Assembly (NCBI GenBank): GCA_006969745.1
Contig: CP030886.1
Location: 2,639,234 to 2,703,233, forward strand
Direction of reading: 5' to 3'
Length of the DNA stretch: 64,000 nucleotides
From: Cytophagaceae bacterium
GTDB taxonomy: Bacteria; Bacteroidota; Bacteroidia; Cytophagales; Cyclobacteriaceae
This document shows positions 9,759 to 18,617 of this stretch, piece after piece. The notes below the pieces were generated by a model. It saw nothing but the letters and a program-made list of their open reading frames with translations, was not told the origin of the DNA and did no database searches. Both the position numbers and the translations under genes were made by a program. Numbering within the stretch: the first letter of the stretch is position 1; each line of letters begins with the position of its first letter.

Positions 9759-11363
9759 ATGGAATCAATAAAAGCGAGAAACGCTAATTATAGGAACGAA
9801 CTTTTCAGGCATTTGGATGGGATTGCGATAGCACCTGCTGCTTATGAGTTGGACAATCATGGAGTTCTCACCCATCTCCTTGAGGTCAAAAGCTCTCGAA
9901 TGGATGATTTGTCAAATAAATTCAAAGCTAACCCCGGCTATTTAAATGTCGCATTGAGGCTTTTGGCTTCTCAGGGTTGGTTGGATTATGAGGTAGATAA
10001 TGCCAGCAAAGAGGTTCTTGTTGAAATAAATGGGAAAAGTGAAATGGCATTTTCACATGTTGCCCATTACAAAGAGGTAGTTGATTTGATGAAGTTTTCG
10101 GCTGATTTCCATCCTAGGAAGTTCGAAAAAGAGCCATTTGAAGTATGGAATCGAATAGCTAAGAAATTTAAAAATGGATACTTCTCGTTTTCAGATAATA
10201 AAGATGAGCGTGAGATACAGGAACAAATCCTAAAGCATATTGAAGGAATCCTGATAGGCCCTAGTACTGTGCAACTTGGCATGGGAGGCATGTTTCATAA
10301 GTATTTCATGGAAATGTCATTCAGTCCTTCAGAATATCATCAGGATCCGGAGTGCTTTGAGCAGATTCTTGATTTCTTTTCTCATTTGGGCTGGTTTGAG
10401 AAAAAAACCAAGACGTATAAATTCACTGAGAAGGGCTTGTTTTTCGCAAAAAGATCATCTGCTTATGGCGTGACTGTTTCTTATATTCCGACTTTCCGCA
10501 ATCTCGATGAACTCATTTTTGGAAATCCAGAGTTGCTGAAAGTAGCAGAAGGGGAGAAGGAAAAGGGAGTTGATCGAGAAATGAATGTATGGGGAAGTGG
10601 CGGTGCGCACGTTGCATATTTCGAAAAAGTAGATGACATCATCATTGATCTGTTCAACAAGCCAATAGATGAACAGCCAAAGGGCATTTTAGATATGGGA
10701 TGCGGAAATGGAGCCTTTCTTATCCACATCTTCGATGTGGTGTTTCATAAAACCAGGCGAGGAAAAATGCTTGAAGAATATCCATTGTTTCTGGTAGGCG
10801 CAGATTATAATGAAGCAGCCCTCAAGGTCACTCGCGAAAATTTGATAAATGCGGATGTTTGGGCCAAAGTAGTGTGGGGAGATATCGGCGATCCGCAACG
10901 GCTGGATAGTGATTTAAAGGAAAATTATGAGATGAGCTTGAGTGACCTTTTGAATGTACGGACATTTTTGGACCACAATCGTATGTGGGAAGATGTGGAT
11001 GAAAAAGTAGAAAAAACAAGTGTCTCTACAGGTGCGTTTGCTTCAAAAGGAAGGCTGCTAAGCAATGATGAGGTGGAAGCAAATCTCAAGGCGCATTTAA
11101 ACAAATGGAAGCCATACATTCAGAAGTTTGGGTTAATCGTGATTGAGTTGCATGGCTTAGACCCTAAGATTACTGCCGCGAACTTGGGTAAAACCGCAAG
11201 CACAGCCTACGAAGCAACTCACGGATTCTCGGACCAGTATATCCTTGAGATTGAAAGTTTCGACAAGGTCATCAATGAAGCAGGACTTTCCATTGATCCT
11301 ACACATCGATATAAGTTTCCAAACTCAGAGCTAGCTACCGTTAGTATCAACTATCTAAAATAG
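9759..11363 (+). CDS. Class I SAM-dependent methyltransferase with a long N-terminal region
   Basis: About 534 residues, far longer than a simple methyltransferase. The N-terminal ~290 residues look like repeated winged-helix/alpha-helical modules (e.g. YLNVALRLLASQGWLDYEV and HLGWFEKKTKTYKFTEKGLF, both with the 'x-LGWF/QGWL' pattern of O-methyltransferase-like dimerisation domains). Motif I of the SAM fold is ILDMGCGNGAFL near residue 309, followed by LVGADYNEAAL and VWGDIGDP. This resembles methyltransferases tied to natural-product assembly lines more than RNA or protein methyltransferases, but the substrate is unknown. A GTG at 9741 is an alternative start. Its 3' end overlaps the convergent LytTR regulator gene by 17 nt. 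Confidence 0.75.
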   Translation: MESIKARNANYRNELFRHLDGIAIAPAAYELDNHGVLTHLLEVKSSRMDDLSNKFKANPGYLNVALRLLASQGWLDYEVDNASKEVLVEINGKSEMAFSHVAHYKEVVDLMKFSADFHPRKFEKEPFEVWNRIAKKFKNGYFSFSDNKDEREIQEQILKHIEGILIGPSTVQLGMGGMFHKYFMEMSFSPSEYHQDPECFEQILDFFSHLGWFEKKTKTYKFTEKGLFFAKRSSAYGVTVSYIPTFRNLDELIFGNPELLKVAEGEKEKGVDREMNVWGSGGAHVAYFEKVDDIIIDLFNKPIDEQPKGILDMGCGNGAFLIHIFDVVFHKTRRGKMLEEYPLFLVGADYNEAALKVTRENLINADVWAKVVWGDIGDPQRLDSDLKENYEMSLSDLLNVRTFLDHNRMWEDVDEKVEKTSVSTGAFASKGRLLSNDEVEANLKAHLNKWKPYIQKFGLIVIELHGLDPKITAANLGKTASTAYEATHGFSDQYILEIESFDKVINEAGLSIDPTHRYKFPNSELATVSINYLK

Positions 11364-12108
11364 TCTGCAAATCCTTTCGGTACTTCCGCCCAATAGGAAT
11401 GATAAAGCCACCCACCACCAGATCATTGTAGGTGTGTTTTTCGATTAGTCGTGTATTGATGATGAAAGATTTGTGCGATCGAACGAAATAATCAGGCAGG
11501 GAATCCTCTGCCTGAGACAAGCTTTGTCGTACCATGTGATTCGTTTTTGCATGGTAAATGACATAATTGCCATCGCTCTCTATGTGAGTCAGCTCGGATG
11601 GTGATAGATGAATCGATTGTGTACCATCCTTAATTACAATTTTTGATTCACTTTTTTCAGTTGATTCATTTTTCTGCCAGGCTTTGATAAAGCCAAACAT
11701 AACAGCCGGAATAAAGAAGAAAATGAAATTCATCAAGATCTGACCCCATACTATTTCGACGATTACTTCCTTGCTGATTGTCCAGTAATGAAGAGCGAAA
11801 TAACCGGAATCCAGGACTGCTTCAATTAAGCTGAATTTGAAAAAAATGATAAATGTATTTTTGACTCGATCCCAAATGTTCATGAGATCGGCCTGTTGGA
11901 ACTCAGTGGAGCACTCATAAAAAAGAAGCGCATTTAAAATCAATCCATATATGCTTGGAATTAGCAATGAAAAATCATCGCTATGAAAAGGACCCATGGT
12001 CACACGCCAATCAGGGATATTGATCATGACGAGTCCCACAAACCATACGATGGCATGTACTTTTTTCTCTTTTGGAGATAGGATGGAAAATGAGTTGGTC
12101 AGCTTCAT
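11347..12108 (-). CDS. Membrane-anchored LytTR-family transcriptional regulator
   Basis: About 253 residues from the ATG at 12108; an upstream in-frame ATG at 12195 would add an unlikely Cys-rich leader. There are four hydrophobic segments (e.g. VHAIVWFVGLVMINI, GQILMNFIFFFIPAVMFGFI), a linker, and a C-terminal LytTR DNA-binding domain (LSPSELTHIESDGNYVIYHA, then YFVRSHKSFIIN). It has no receiver domain, so it probably senses a membrane signal or acts constitutively. It is divergent from the serine hydrolase gene at 12224, separated by 115 bp from the preferred start, and may regulate it (inference). Confidence 0.85.
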   Translation of the reverse strand: MKLTNSFSILSPKEKKVHAIVWFVGLVMINIPDWRVTMGPFHSDDFSLLIPSIYGLILNALLFYECSTEFQQADLMNIWDRVKNTFIIFFKFSLIEAVLDSGYFALHYWTISKEVIVEIVWGQILMNFIFFFIPAVMFGFIKAWQKNESTEKSESKIVIKDGTQSIHLSPSELTHIESDGNYVIYHAKTNHMVRQSLSQAEDSLPDYFVRSHKSFIINTRLIEKHTYNDLVVGGFIIPIGRKYRKDLQTILDS

Positions 12109-12223
12109 CTCAAGCAATAATAGTTGATCATATACAAAATCTGGTTGTTTGTCACAAGCTTGTTTCCTGCAGCATGACCCGTGCATCATACCCACGAATA
12201 TTGTTCAATCAAAAATCAATTAA

Positions 12224-13879
12224 ATGAAAAAGACACTAATGATTTTATTGTTCGGGTGGTCAATAGTCTGCCACGGACAGCTTAAGAAACTCTATGATCG
12301 CGAAGCTTCCTATGAGCATTTCAATGGGGTAGTACTTGCAAAACAAGCAGACTCCGTAGCATTGGAAGCGTGTTACGTCTCAAAGGATGGGAGGCAGAGG
12401 ATAGAAATGAACACACGCTTTGATATCGGATCATTAACCAAGCAATTTACAGCGGCTGCTATTCTGCATCTGGTTCAGGAAGATAAGTTGAATTTAAGTG
12501 ATCCAATCAATAGTCATTTAGAGCTTTATGCTTCAGATCGATGGAAAAAAATCACCATACATCAGCTGCTTACACATACATCAGGCATACCAAGCTTATA
12601 CCAAACAGAGCAAGGCCTTGATATATTCTTTCCTGAGAAAAAGGCCATTAAGCTGGTTGATTTAGTGGCTCGTTTTCGGGACGGTAAATTACTTTTTTCA
12701 CCTGGTGAGGAATTTAGCTACAGCAACTCTGGCTACATTTTGTTAGCCGCGATCATTGAGCAAGTATCAGGAAAGCCGTATGAAAATTTCATGCAAGAAA
12801 TGTTTGAAAGATACGGGCTTAATAGCACCTCCCTTATAAGAAACGAGCTCGCAGCGAAACCATTTTATGGGTATAGAAGTGACCTGTTGAAACCGGCTCC
12901 TATCTATCATATGTCCTGGTTAATGGGCGCTGGAGGTGTTTATTCTACTGTATATGATCTGTCGAAGTGGGTTGAAATAATTACTTCTAATGAATTCCTG
13001 AATGATGATCTCAGAAGGAATTTTTTGAAATCTCATACGAATGCGAGATATGGATATGGCTGGCAATTTGAAGAAGGTCGCATTCAGCACGATGGTGGAA
13101 ATGCTGGTTTTATCAGCTTCCTTAGCTTCGATCCGGCCACTCAGGATCACATAGTGATTCTGACAAACAGAAGCTTTGAGGATATCAAGATGTTTGGAAA
13201 AAGTGCAAACTATGTAAGAGAATTGGTTGGCAAATCCTGGGATGCCATGAAAGGAGAAGCGGTTGATGTTTTGCCGGCCATTAAAAATGGAAGTTTGACT
13301 TCAGGTAGTTATTTAGTTGGAGAAAAGACTGTAGATGTAAAAAAGAATGATACAAGTCTGGTGGTGTCTGTTACTGATACTTATCCTTCCCGAATGATAT
13401 TTAATACACCACTCGATGGTGATGATGAGCTGACTGTGAAAATGATTGAGATAGCTAGGTTTCTTCAAAAGGGGAAGTATTGGAGCTTGGCCAGTCATTG
13501 TGATGGTGAAATGAAATTTGTGATGTACTCAGGATTGATGTCTGTGGGAATGCGAATGATGAAAAAGCAGGTAGGCAAAATGACTGAAATCATTCCTTAT
13601 TATGTAGAGGAGGGCCATGGATTGCTTCGAATGAAAGGGACTGAAGGCATCCTCGATCTCATCGTCTATTTTGATGAGGAGGAAAAGATTCAGGGAATCT
13701 TTGAGCACGGGAATCACGGGGTAGATATAGAGACAGAAATGCTTGCCTATCCGATTGGAAACAATCTGTACTACCTCGATGGACTACCATATGGTGAAAA
13801 GTCTGCCACATTGAAGATTATGGATGAGGAGATTGTATTCTATCAGCACGACCGGTCAGTAGCTGGCAGCAGAAAATGA
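12224..13879 (+). CDS. Secreted serine hydrolase of the beta-lactamase class C / penicillin-binding protein family
   Basis: 551 residues with a signal peptide (MKKTLMILLFGWSIVCHG). The class C catalytic set is complete: SLTK (nucleophile Ser about residue 70), YSNSGY (Tyr about 166) and HDGG (about 289). The core ends near residue 350, and a further ~200-residue beta-rich C-terminal domain follows. Such proteins are esterases, D-aminopeptidases or peptidoglycan-active hydrolases, and most are not resistance enzymes. It runs into the small downstream gene, and its upstream neighbour is the divergent LytTR regulator. Confidence 0.88.
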   Translation: MKKTLMILLFGWSIVCHGQLKKLYDREASYEHFNGVVLAKQADSVALEACYVSKDGRQRIEMNTRFDIGSLTKQFTAAAILHLVQEDKLNLSDPINSHLELYASDRWKKITIHQLLTHTSGIPSLYQTEQGLDIFFPEKKAIKLVDLVARFRDGKLLFSPGEEFSYSNSGYILLAAIIEQVSGKPYENFMQEMFERYGLNSTSLIRNELAAKPFYGYRSDLLKPAPIYHMSWLMGAGGVYSTVYDLSKWVEIITSNEFLNDDLRRNFLKSHTNARYGYGWQFEEGRIQHDGGNAGFISFLSFDPATQDHIVILTNRSFEDIKMFGKSANYVRELVGKSWDAMKGEAVDVLPAIKNGSLTSGSYLVGEKTVDVKKNDTSLVVSVTDTYPSRMIFNTPLDGDDELTVKMIEIARFLQKGKYWSLASHCDGEMKFVMYSGLMSVGMRMMKKQVGKMTEIIPYYVEEGHGLLRMKGTEGILDLIVYFDEEEKIQGIFEHGNHGVDIETEMLAYPIGNNLYYLDGLPYGEKSATLKIMDEEIVFYQHDRSVAGSRK

Positions 13880-13929
13880 ATTTCAAGGGAAACACTGATC
13901 TTAGGTTGGTGTTTCCTAACTTTCCTACT

Positions 13930-14121
13930 ATGCGAAAATCCTCCCGATATGTCCTCTACCTGGTGCTTGGTTTCATTATCTACCAGATCATCGATTCGGG
14001 GGATACTGGTCTCACACACAAAGATGTTAGAAACGTACTCATTGTTGCAATTGTGGTGGTTTTCATTTTGTTGCTAATCATTCGGATGATTAAGAATCGG
14101 TATGATGAAGGAGGGGATTGA
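13930..14121 (+). CDS. Small two-helix membrane protein of unknown function
   Basis: 63 residues from the ATG at 13930 (MRKSSRYVLYLVLGFIIYQI), with two hydrophobic helices separated by DSGDTGLTHKDVRN and a charged C-terminus. The frame is open from an ATG at 13876 that overlaps the hydrolase stop as ATGA, giving 81 residues; that longer form would allow translational coupling but puts a polar leader before the first helix. I do not recognise a family. The same-strand position suggests co-transcription with the hydrolase. Confidence 0.55.
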   Translation: MRKSSRYVLYLVLGFIIYQIIDSGDTGLTHKDVRNVLIVAIVVVFILLLIIRMIKNRYDEGGD

Positions 14122-14242
14122 TGCTGCCTATTTTGAGGATAAGCATTATCCTAATCAAAGTCACTTGTTTTCCTTTCTCCAGATTTAGTTTGTATTGAGC
14201 AGGCAAGCAGATCAATATAAATCTCAATAACTTCATTTCTGA

Positions 14243-15490
14243 CTAATGTGAAACCCAAACATCGTTGAAATAGGTATCGTCATTTGGCAGAATGGATTCA
14301 TTCTCAGCCAACCCGCCAATAACGAAAAGTTTGTCTTTGAAAGCAATAAGTTGATGACCATTTCTCTTACTGAATGGAGCTTCTGATATTTCCAATGCCC
14401 ATGTGATTCCATCAGTTGTTGACCAAACATCATTTTGATCAGCCTCCGAATCTGTTCCGCCTATTAGAAATAACTTATCATTCAAGACTGCCAATCGACT
14501 TCTTCCTCTTGCTGAAAAAGCAGCATTTTCTGTTTCGTTTGTCCAGGCAATACCGTTACTGCTTGACCATACGTCATTGGAAAACGAACCGCTTACTAGC
14601 CACATTTTGTCATTAAATACTTTAGCCAGAGGGTCATCTTTTGAAGGGAAAGCTGCCATTGAGTTTTCCTCCGTCCACGTGATGCCATCCTCACTTGACC
14701 ATACATCATTCGTACCTACGAATCCCGAATTCATTCCGGCAATCAACCATAGTTTACCTTGATAGTTTAAGACCTGATGCCGGGACCTTCCTGAAAATGC
14801 CGCATTGGTTATTTCCTCATTCCAGGAAATTCCATCACTTGTGGACCATACATCTGAATAGATTTGATCACCACGTCCCCCAAGTAACCAAAGTTTGTTT
14901 TCAAAAACGATAAGGGCATGATTGTATCGAGGAGGAAAAGGTGCGGCAGTTGTTAAGTTGTCCCAAGATTCCCCATCAGACGACGACCAAACGTCGTTAA
15001 AATACATATCATCATCCAACCCACCTATTACCCATAATTTGTCTTTAAATACAACAGATGCAAAAAGAGACCTCTCTGAAAAGACCTCTCCTTGGATCGT
15101 TTTTTGAGTCCATGTAGTTACTTCAAGCTCATCCTGTACTGTTATTTCTATAGAGGTTTCTGTTGTCACTTCTCCATTTGTCAAAATAGCTGTAGCAGAA
15201 ATAAAAGTGTTTTGTTCGAAATCAAATAATGATGGATTGAGCACGTATAGCTCTCCGGTTGTTTCGTTAATTGAAAGTGCACCGTCGGGGCTTTCATTGG
15301 ATATGGAAAAGCTAATAATACCATGATTTGTGGTGCCCATAATGCTCCCAATCACTTGTAGCGAATCTGGATTCTCGGTGATGATCTCATTGAATGGTCT
15401 AGAGTCGATCACAATTTCAACCTCAGATGAGTCGTCACTGCCACAGGCTGAAAGAAGGCCTAGTAAGACAATAATTGATATGTTTTTCAT
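14243..15490 (-). CDS. Lipoprotein with a cadherin-like segment and kelch-like repeats
   Basis: 415 residues. A lipobox (MKNISIIVLLGLLSACGSDD) marks it as a lipoprotein. Residues ~40-130 read like a cadherin-type domain (FSISNESPDGALSINETTGE, LYVLNPSLFDFE). The rest is six or so repeats of ~48 residues built on KLWLIGG...NDVWSSSDGISW, typical of a kelch/galactose oxidase-like beta-propeller. No catalytic Cys-Tyr pair is apparent, so a binding role is more likely than oxidase activity. It is the last gene of the minus-strand run that begins near 18465; the gap to the VOC gene is only 3 nt. Confidence 0.78.
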   Translation of the reverse strand: MKNISIIVLLGLLSACGSDDSSEVEIVIDSRPFNEIITENPDSLQVIGSIMGTTNHGIISFSISNESPDGALSINETTGELYVLNPSLFDFEQNTFISATAILTNGEVTTETSIEITVQDELEVTTWTQKTIQGEVFSERSLFASVVFKDKLWVIGGLDDDMYFNDVWSSSDGESWDNLTTAAPFPPRYNHALIVFENKLWLLGGRGDQIYSDVWSTSDGISWNEEITNAAFSGRSRHQVLNYQGKLWLIAGMNSGFVGTNDVWSSEDGITWTEENSMAAFPSKDDPLAKVFNDKMWLVSGSFSNDVWSSSNGIAWTNETENAAFSARGRSRLAVLNDKLFLIGGTDSEADQNDVWSTTDGITWALEISEAPFSKRNGHQLIAFKDKLFVIGGLAENESILPNDDTYFNDVWVSH

Positions 15491-15493
15491 CTG

Positions 15494-15928
15494 CTATTTT
15501 TTGTATTGTTTGAAAAGGATGGAGTTTCTGTCAGGATCATAAATGCCAATACTTAACTCGAACTCATTTTCGGAGATCTCACCCATAACTTTCCCGCCAT
15601 TCTCGGTGGCCAAATCAATTATTGACTTCAGATCATCAACTACTACATCAAATTGATGCCTATTTTGATTAGCCGTATTCTGAGCAATTTCAGCCGGACA
15701 AAACAGAAGATTTAAAGTGCTCCACTGTCCTGCGTATAGCTTGGAGTTAAACATGTCTTTTTCCACGAATGAAACTTGAAATACATTGGAATAGAATTTG
15801 AGCATTTTATCCATTTGGGTAACTGCCATGGTCATTCCTTCAATTTTAAAATCATTATTCTTCATTTTTTGTGCATTTAGAGTTAGAGTACTAAGCAAAA
15901 AGATCATTTTAATGATGTTATTCTTCAT
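15494..15928 (-). CDS. VOC-superfamily (glyoxalase/dioxygenase-like) protein, possibly exported
   Basis: 144 residues. The core MTMAVTQMDKMLKFYSNVFQ and the closing SIGIYDPDRNSILFKQY are the start and end of a VOC fold (glyoxalase I, bleomycin resistance, ring-cleavage dioxygenase superfamily). A hydrophobic leader (MKNNIIKMIFLLSTLTLNAQ) predicts export, which is unusual for VOC proteins. An internal ATG at 15865, preceded by an A-rich tract, would give a normal cytosolic form (MKNNDFKIEGMTMAV). Metal ligands cannot be assigned with certainty. The substrate is unknown. It lies 1 nt from the preceding gene. Confidence 0.75.
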   Translation of the reverse strand: MKNNIIKMIFLLSTLTLNAQKMKNNDFKIEGMTMAVTQMDKMLKFYSNVFQVSFVEKDMFNSKLYAGQWSTLNLLFCPAEIAQNTANQNRHQFDVVVDDLKSIIDLATENGGKVMGEISENEFELSIGIYDPDRNSILFKQYKK

Positions 15929-15929
15929 G

Positions 15930-16436
15930 TCAATTGAGTTTTCGTTTGTAAATACCTTTGAAAGTTTGATTCCAGGAAATACTATCTGATGAGCTTTCGA
16001 TGATTTGCATTACCTCATTTTCGTCGACCCTGCTGAGTGTGGTCCGATCCCAGTTTTTTACCTCATTTAAATAGTAAGTGCCTTGGAAAATCAATATTGA
16101 GTCCTGAACCAAACGGATCAATGCTTTCTCCTTTTGCCCCCATGGGAGCTTGGCATTTTCGGTAACCCAAACTTGTTTCCATTTTTTTGAGGTATTGTCT
16201 ACATAGAATAGGCTTTTACCTTTACTGCCAAAGGCGCTGGTCCAGAGCTCGGTTACAGCACACCCATTCAGCTCTTTTGCAATGGTATTAGTACCAGCTT
16301 TAACTCCGTTGATACTATATACATCCCATTTGCCTATCCAAAAATCCAGGCAGCTATAATATGGATCATTGCTGCAACCCTGAGCATGGATATTGCAGTT
16401 GAAGACAAACATTATTATCAGTGGTAAATACTTCAT
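15930..16436 (-). CDS. Secreted DFWxGxW-type protein (DUF1579-like, lipocalin-like fold)
   Basis: 168 residues with a signal peptide (MKYLPLIIMFVFNCNIHAQG). The motif CLDFWIGKWDVYS near the mature N-terminus is the hallmark of a family of small secreted beta-barrel proteins (DUF1579-like). Later WKQVWVTENAKLPWG and TTLSRVDENEVMQIIES fit antiparallel strands. It is a paralogue of the gene at 16834-17340 (shared DFW-G-W and W-QVW motifs), with a DoxX-like gene between the two. Its start overlaps the DoxX-like stop by 4 nt (translational coupling). Ligand unknown. Confidence 0.7.
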   Translation of the reverse strand: MKYLPLIIMFVFNCNIHAQGCSNDPYYSCLDFWIGKWDVYSINGVKAGTNTIAKELNGCAVTELWTSAFGSKGKSLFYVDNTSKKWKQVWVTENAKLPWGQKEKALIRLVQDSILIFQGTYYLNEVKNWDRTTLSRVDENEVMQIIESSSDSISWNQTFKGIYKRKLN

Positions 16437-16819
16437 CGAACATTATTTTTTTTTATGTTGATAGGATTCAGAAGCTGATTTCTAAATATCAGAGGAATAG
16501 AAAGAACTGCTATTACCAGGAGATTTAAAAAAGGGAAGCCGAGCTGATCATAAAAGCGTATGTGTGTAACAATGGCACCAATCATCACACATACAATTAG
16601 GATTGAGCCTTTGCTAAAGGTCCTATTGAATATGATCAGACACGCCCCTACTATTTCAAAAACTGCAACCAGCCGAAGAAGTAGTATTGAATACCCCCAA
16701 CTTTTAAAGTTCTGAGCCATATTGCCGCTTTCCAAAAATTTACCGCTTCCTGCTAGCAGAAACATTAGGGAGACAGCAAGACGTGATATGTAGGATGCTC
16801 TCATCAGAATCCTTTTCAT
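16433..16819 (-). CDS. DoxX-like four-helix membrane protein
   Basis: 128 residues. The segments SRLAVSLMFLLAGSGKFLES, LLLRLVAVFEIVGACLIIFN, GSILIVCVMIGAIVTHI and FLNLLVIAVLSIPLIF give four membrane helices with the DoxX-style GSGKF loop after helix 1. DoxX-like proteins are poorly characterised inner-membrane proteins, some linked to quinone redox or sulfur/oxidative stress functions. The true start may be the ATG at 16804. It is coupled to the downstream DFWxGxW gene (4-nt overlap) and is one of two 4-TM proteins in this block. Confidence 0.75.
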   Translation of the reverse strand: MKRILMRASYISRLAVSLMFLLAGSGKFLESGNMAQNFKSWGYSILLLRLVAVFEIVGACLIIFNRTFSKGSILIVCVMIGAIVTHIRFYDQLGFPFLNLLVIAVLSIPLIFRNQLLNPINIKKNNVR

Positions 16820-16833
16820 TTTATTCTGATTGT

Positions 16834-17340
16834 TCAGTTCGCAGGTTTGTAAATCCCCTTAAAAATCGTCCCAAGAGAATTATCATCACCATCAAAAACT
16901 TGCCATTGTTGAGTTACTGTCCCATTAGCATTTTTAGTCCAGGTCACTTGATGATAATACCATTCTACCTTCTGGCCTTTAATCGGAGCACTTTTAAGAA
17001 TCATTTGATTAGCATTTGCCTGTCCTTTCAAAACGAGGTTAGCCCCTTGGTTATCTATCCAAACCTGATTCCAAGAACTATCTGCAGGATTATAATAGTT
17101 GTAGCTTGTGCCTGTAAGTCCTCCAGATGACTGCCAGTTTTCCTGTAGGCCGCAATTCCCTTGAATCTTAACAATCTTGTTTTGTCCTAGCTGAGTGGTT
17201 CCTGTTGTGTCAGTGACAATCCATTCACCGGCCCAAAAATCAAACTGATTGTATTGATCTGTGCAGCATGCACAGCTTGTACTTTGCGCTGCAGCTCCAC
17301 TATATATTAAGATGCTAATAAGTATTGTTAATAACTTCAT
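16834..17340 (-). CDS. Secreted DFWxGxW-type protein (DUF1579-like), paralogue of 15930-16436
   Basis: About 168 residues from the ATG at 17340, which starts a signal peptide (MKLLTILISILIYSGAAAQ); the longer frame to 17385 overlaps the preceding gene and is less likely. The mature protein begins with a cysteine cluster (CACCTDQYNQ), then FDFWAGEWIV, SSWNQVWIDNQG and TVTQQWQVFDGDDNSLG. The same fold and motifs occur in the paralogue two genes downstream. The CxCC cluster could bind metal or form disulfides, which is speculative. It lies 15 nt upstream of the DoxX-like gene. Confidence 0.72.
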   Translation of the reverse strand: MKLLTILISILIYSGAAAQSTSCACCTDQYNQFDFWAGEWIVTDTTGTTQLGQNKIVKIQGNCGLQENWQSSGGLTGTSYNYYNPADSSWNQVWIDNQGANLVLKGQANANQMILKSAPIKGQKVEWYYHQVTWTKNANGTVTQQWQVFDGDDNSLGTIFKGIYKPAN

Positions 17341-17351
17341 TTGCTTTGTTT

Positions 17352-18116
17352 TTAGTTTAAAATTTGTTTTTGCCAATTGTCCCAAACGGACTGGATAGGT
17401 TCTGAAAAGATTTGCTGAAATTCCATTTCTATTCTTGAGATTGAACTGTCGAATGGAATGCTTTGAAATAAGACTTTTATTTTCTCAATTGGATAATTGG
17501 ATAGGAGAAACTTCACAAATGAACCAGAAATGGGATATGTTAAGTTTAATTCGAGTTTTCTAAAGGAGCGATTATCCAGTAAAATATAAAGCTCAGGGAG
17601 CTTATTGTTTTTAATGAATTCCATGGAAATAGCATCTATATCCCTGCCATTCCATGTTGGTTTACCTAAAAAAATGCCAAAACCGTAAATGGGTTGTGGA
17701 TTGAGAGCAACAGCGATTCCTTCAGTGAATATTAAAGGAGGATGTCCATATGAATTGATAACCAATGTATGGATATTTTCATGGCCCTCCGGGTGCCAAA
17801 TAGAATGAAAATCCCAACTACCTACCTCGGCATACCCATCGGTATCTCTTCCTGTCAATTTTCGCAGATGATCACGATTCAGGTACTTAAAAAAATTCAA
17901 TTTGTTTTTTGATGTGATGGATAGTGCATTCGTAGCCCATTCATAGTGCTGTTCCATCCAAAGAGTATCAAGTGGAGTATCATCATTTATACTTTGATAA
18001 TAACTATAGTGTGTAGAAGTGCCAACCAGAACCAGGCTTGAGGTAAGGGATTCTTCGCTATTCTTACAACCGAAGCATGCGCAAATGGATAAAAACGTAA
18101 CTCTGATTATTGACAT
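17352..18116 (-). CDS. Small lipoprotein with an HExxH metallopeptidase-like motif
   Basis: 254 residues. The N-terminus (MSIIRVTFLSICACFGCKNS) reads as a lipoprotein signal, anchoring at a Cys near residue 17. The sequence GHENIH (His112-Glu113-His116) followed by FTEGIAVAL with Glu132 has the layout of a gluzincin zinc peptidase: HExxH plus a downstream Glu in a helix. It is much shorter than typical M1/M61 peptidases, so it may be a minimal peptidase-like domain or an inactive relative. It sits between two small 4-TM/secreted genes in the AraC-headed block. Family not recognised by name. Confidence 0.6.
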   Translation of the reverse strand: MSIIRVTFLSICACFGCKNSEESLTSSLVLVGTSTHYSYYQSINDDTPLDTLWMEQHYEWATNALSITSKNKLNFFKYLNRDHLRKLTGRDTDGYAEVGSWDFHSIWHPEGHENIHTLVINSYGHPPLIFTEGIAVALNPQPIYGFGIFLGKPTWNGRDIDAISMEFIKNNKLPELYILLDNRSFRKLELNLTYPISGSFVKFLLSNYPIEKIKVLFQSIPFDSSISRIEMEFQQIFSEPIQSVWDNWQKQILN

Positions 18117-18123
18117 GACTCAA

Positions 18124-18465
18124 TCATTTCTTAGAATTTCGTCCCATCAACAACACTAAATAGGCCATACCGATAAATAAAAGCGAAATCGCTCCGAAGA
18201 CTACCATTTCATTAGCAAATACTGCAATTGATGCCAAAGCGAATGTTGGTATCATAATGTAAACACCGTATTTTCTTGTCCGCTTGAAGATTAAAAAGAG
18301 ACCTCCGACAAATTGAAGCACCCCAAGAAGAGTAGTATGTGTAGGCTTAAAGCCAATTTGTGCAAACAATTCAATATCCTCTGGTTGTTGAAAAATCTTA
18401 AATAACCCAGTGGCGATGCTTAAGGCGGTAATTAGTAACCAATTAATTTTTAACAGTCTATTCAT
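18124..18465 (-). CDS. Small four-helix membrane protein, DoxX-like
   Basis: About 113 residues from the ATG at 18465 (MNRLLKINWLLITALSIATG); an in-frame ATG at 18498 is possible. Four helices are visible (LLITALSIATGLFKIF, LLGVLQFVGGLFLIF, VYIMIPTFALASIAVFA, FGAISLLFIGMAYLVLLM). Its size and GLFKIF loop after helix 1 resemble DoxX-like proteins. It is the first gene of the minus-strand run downstream of the AraC-type regulator and lies 7 nt from the HExxH lipoprotein gene. Confidence 0.65.
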   Translation of the reverse strand: MNRLLKINWLLITALSIATGLFKIFQQPEDIELFAQIGFKPTHTTLLGVLQFVGGLFLIFKRTRKYGVYIMIPTFALASIAVFANEMVVFGAISLLFIGMAYLVLLMGRNSKK

Positions 18466-18617
18466 TTGAATCATTGTCGTAAAAACAGCCGGATCCATAT
18501 TGATAATCCGACTGAACTCTTCATACTATGAATCACACTAATCACAATCATGGAATGCTAGCGTGAGATTCAAATGAACGGTAACTCTATTACCAAGGCA
18601 TTAAACCTTATAAAATT

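Noticed and set aside
14138-14162. Small hairpin AGGATAA-GCA-TTATCCT after the small membrane protein gene as a terminator
   Set aside because: The stem is only 7 AT-rich pairs and no T-tract follows.
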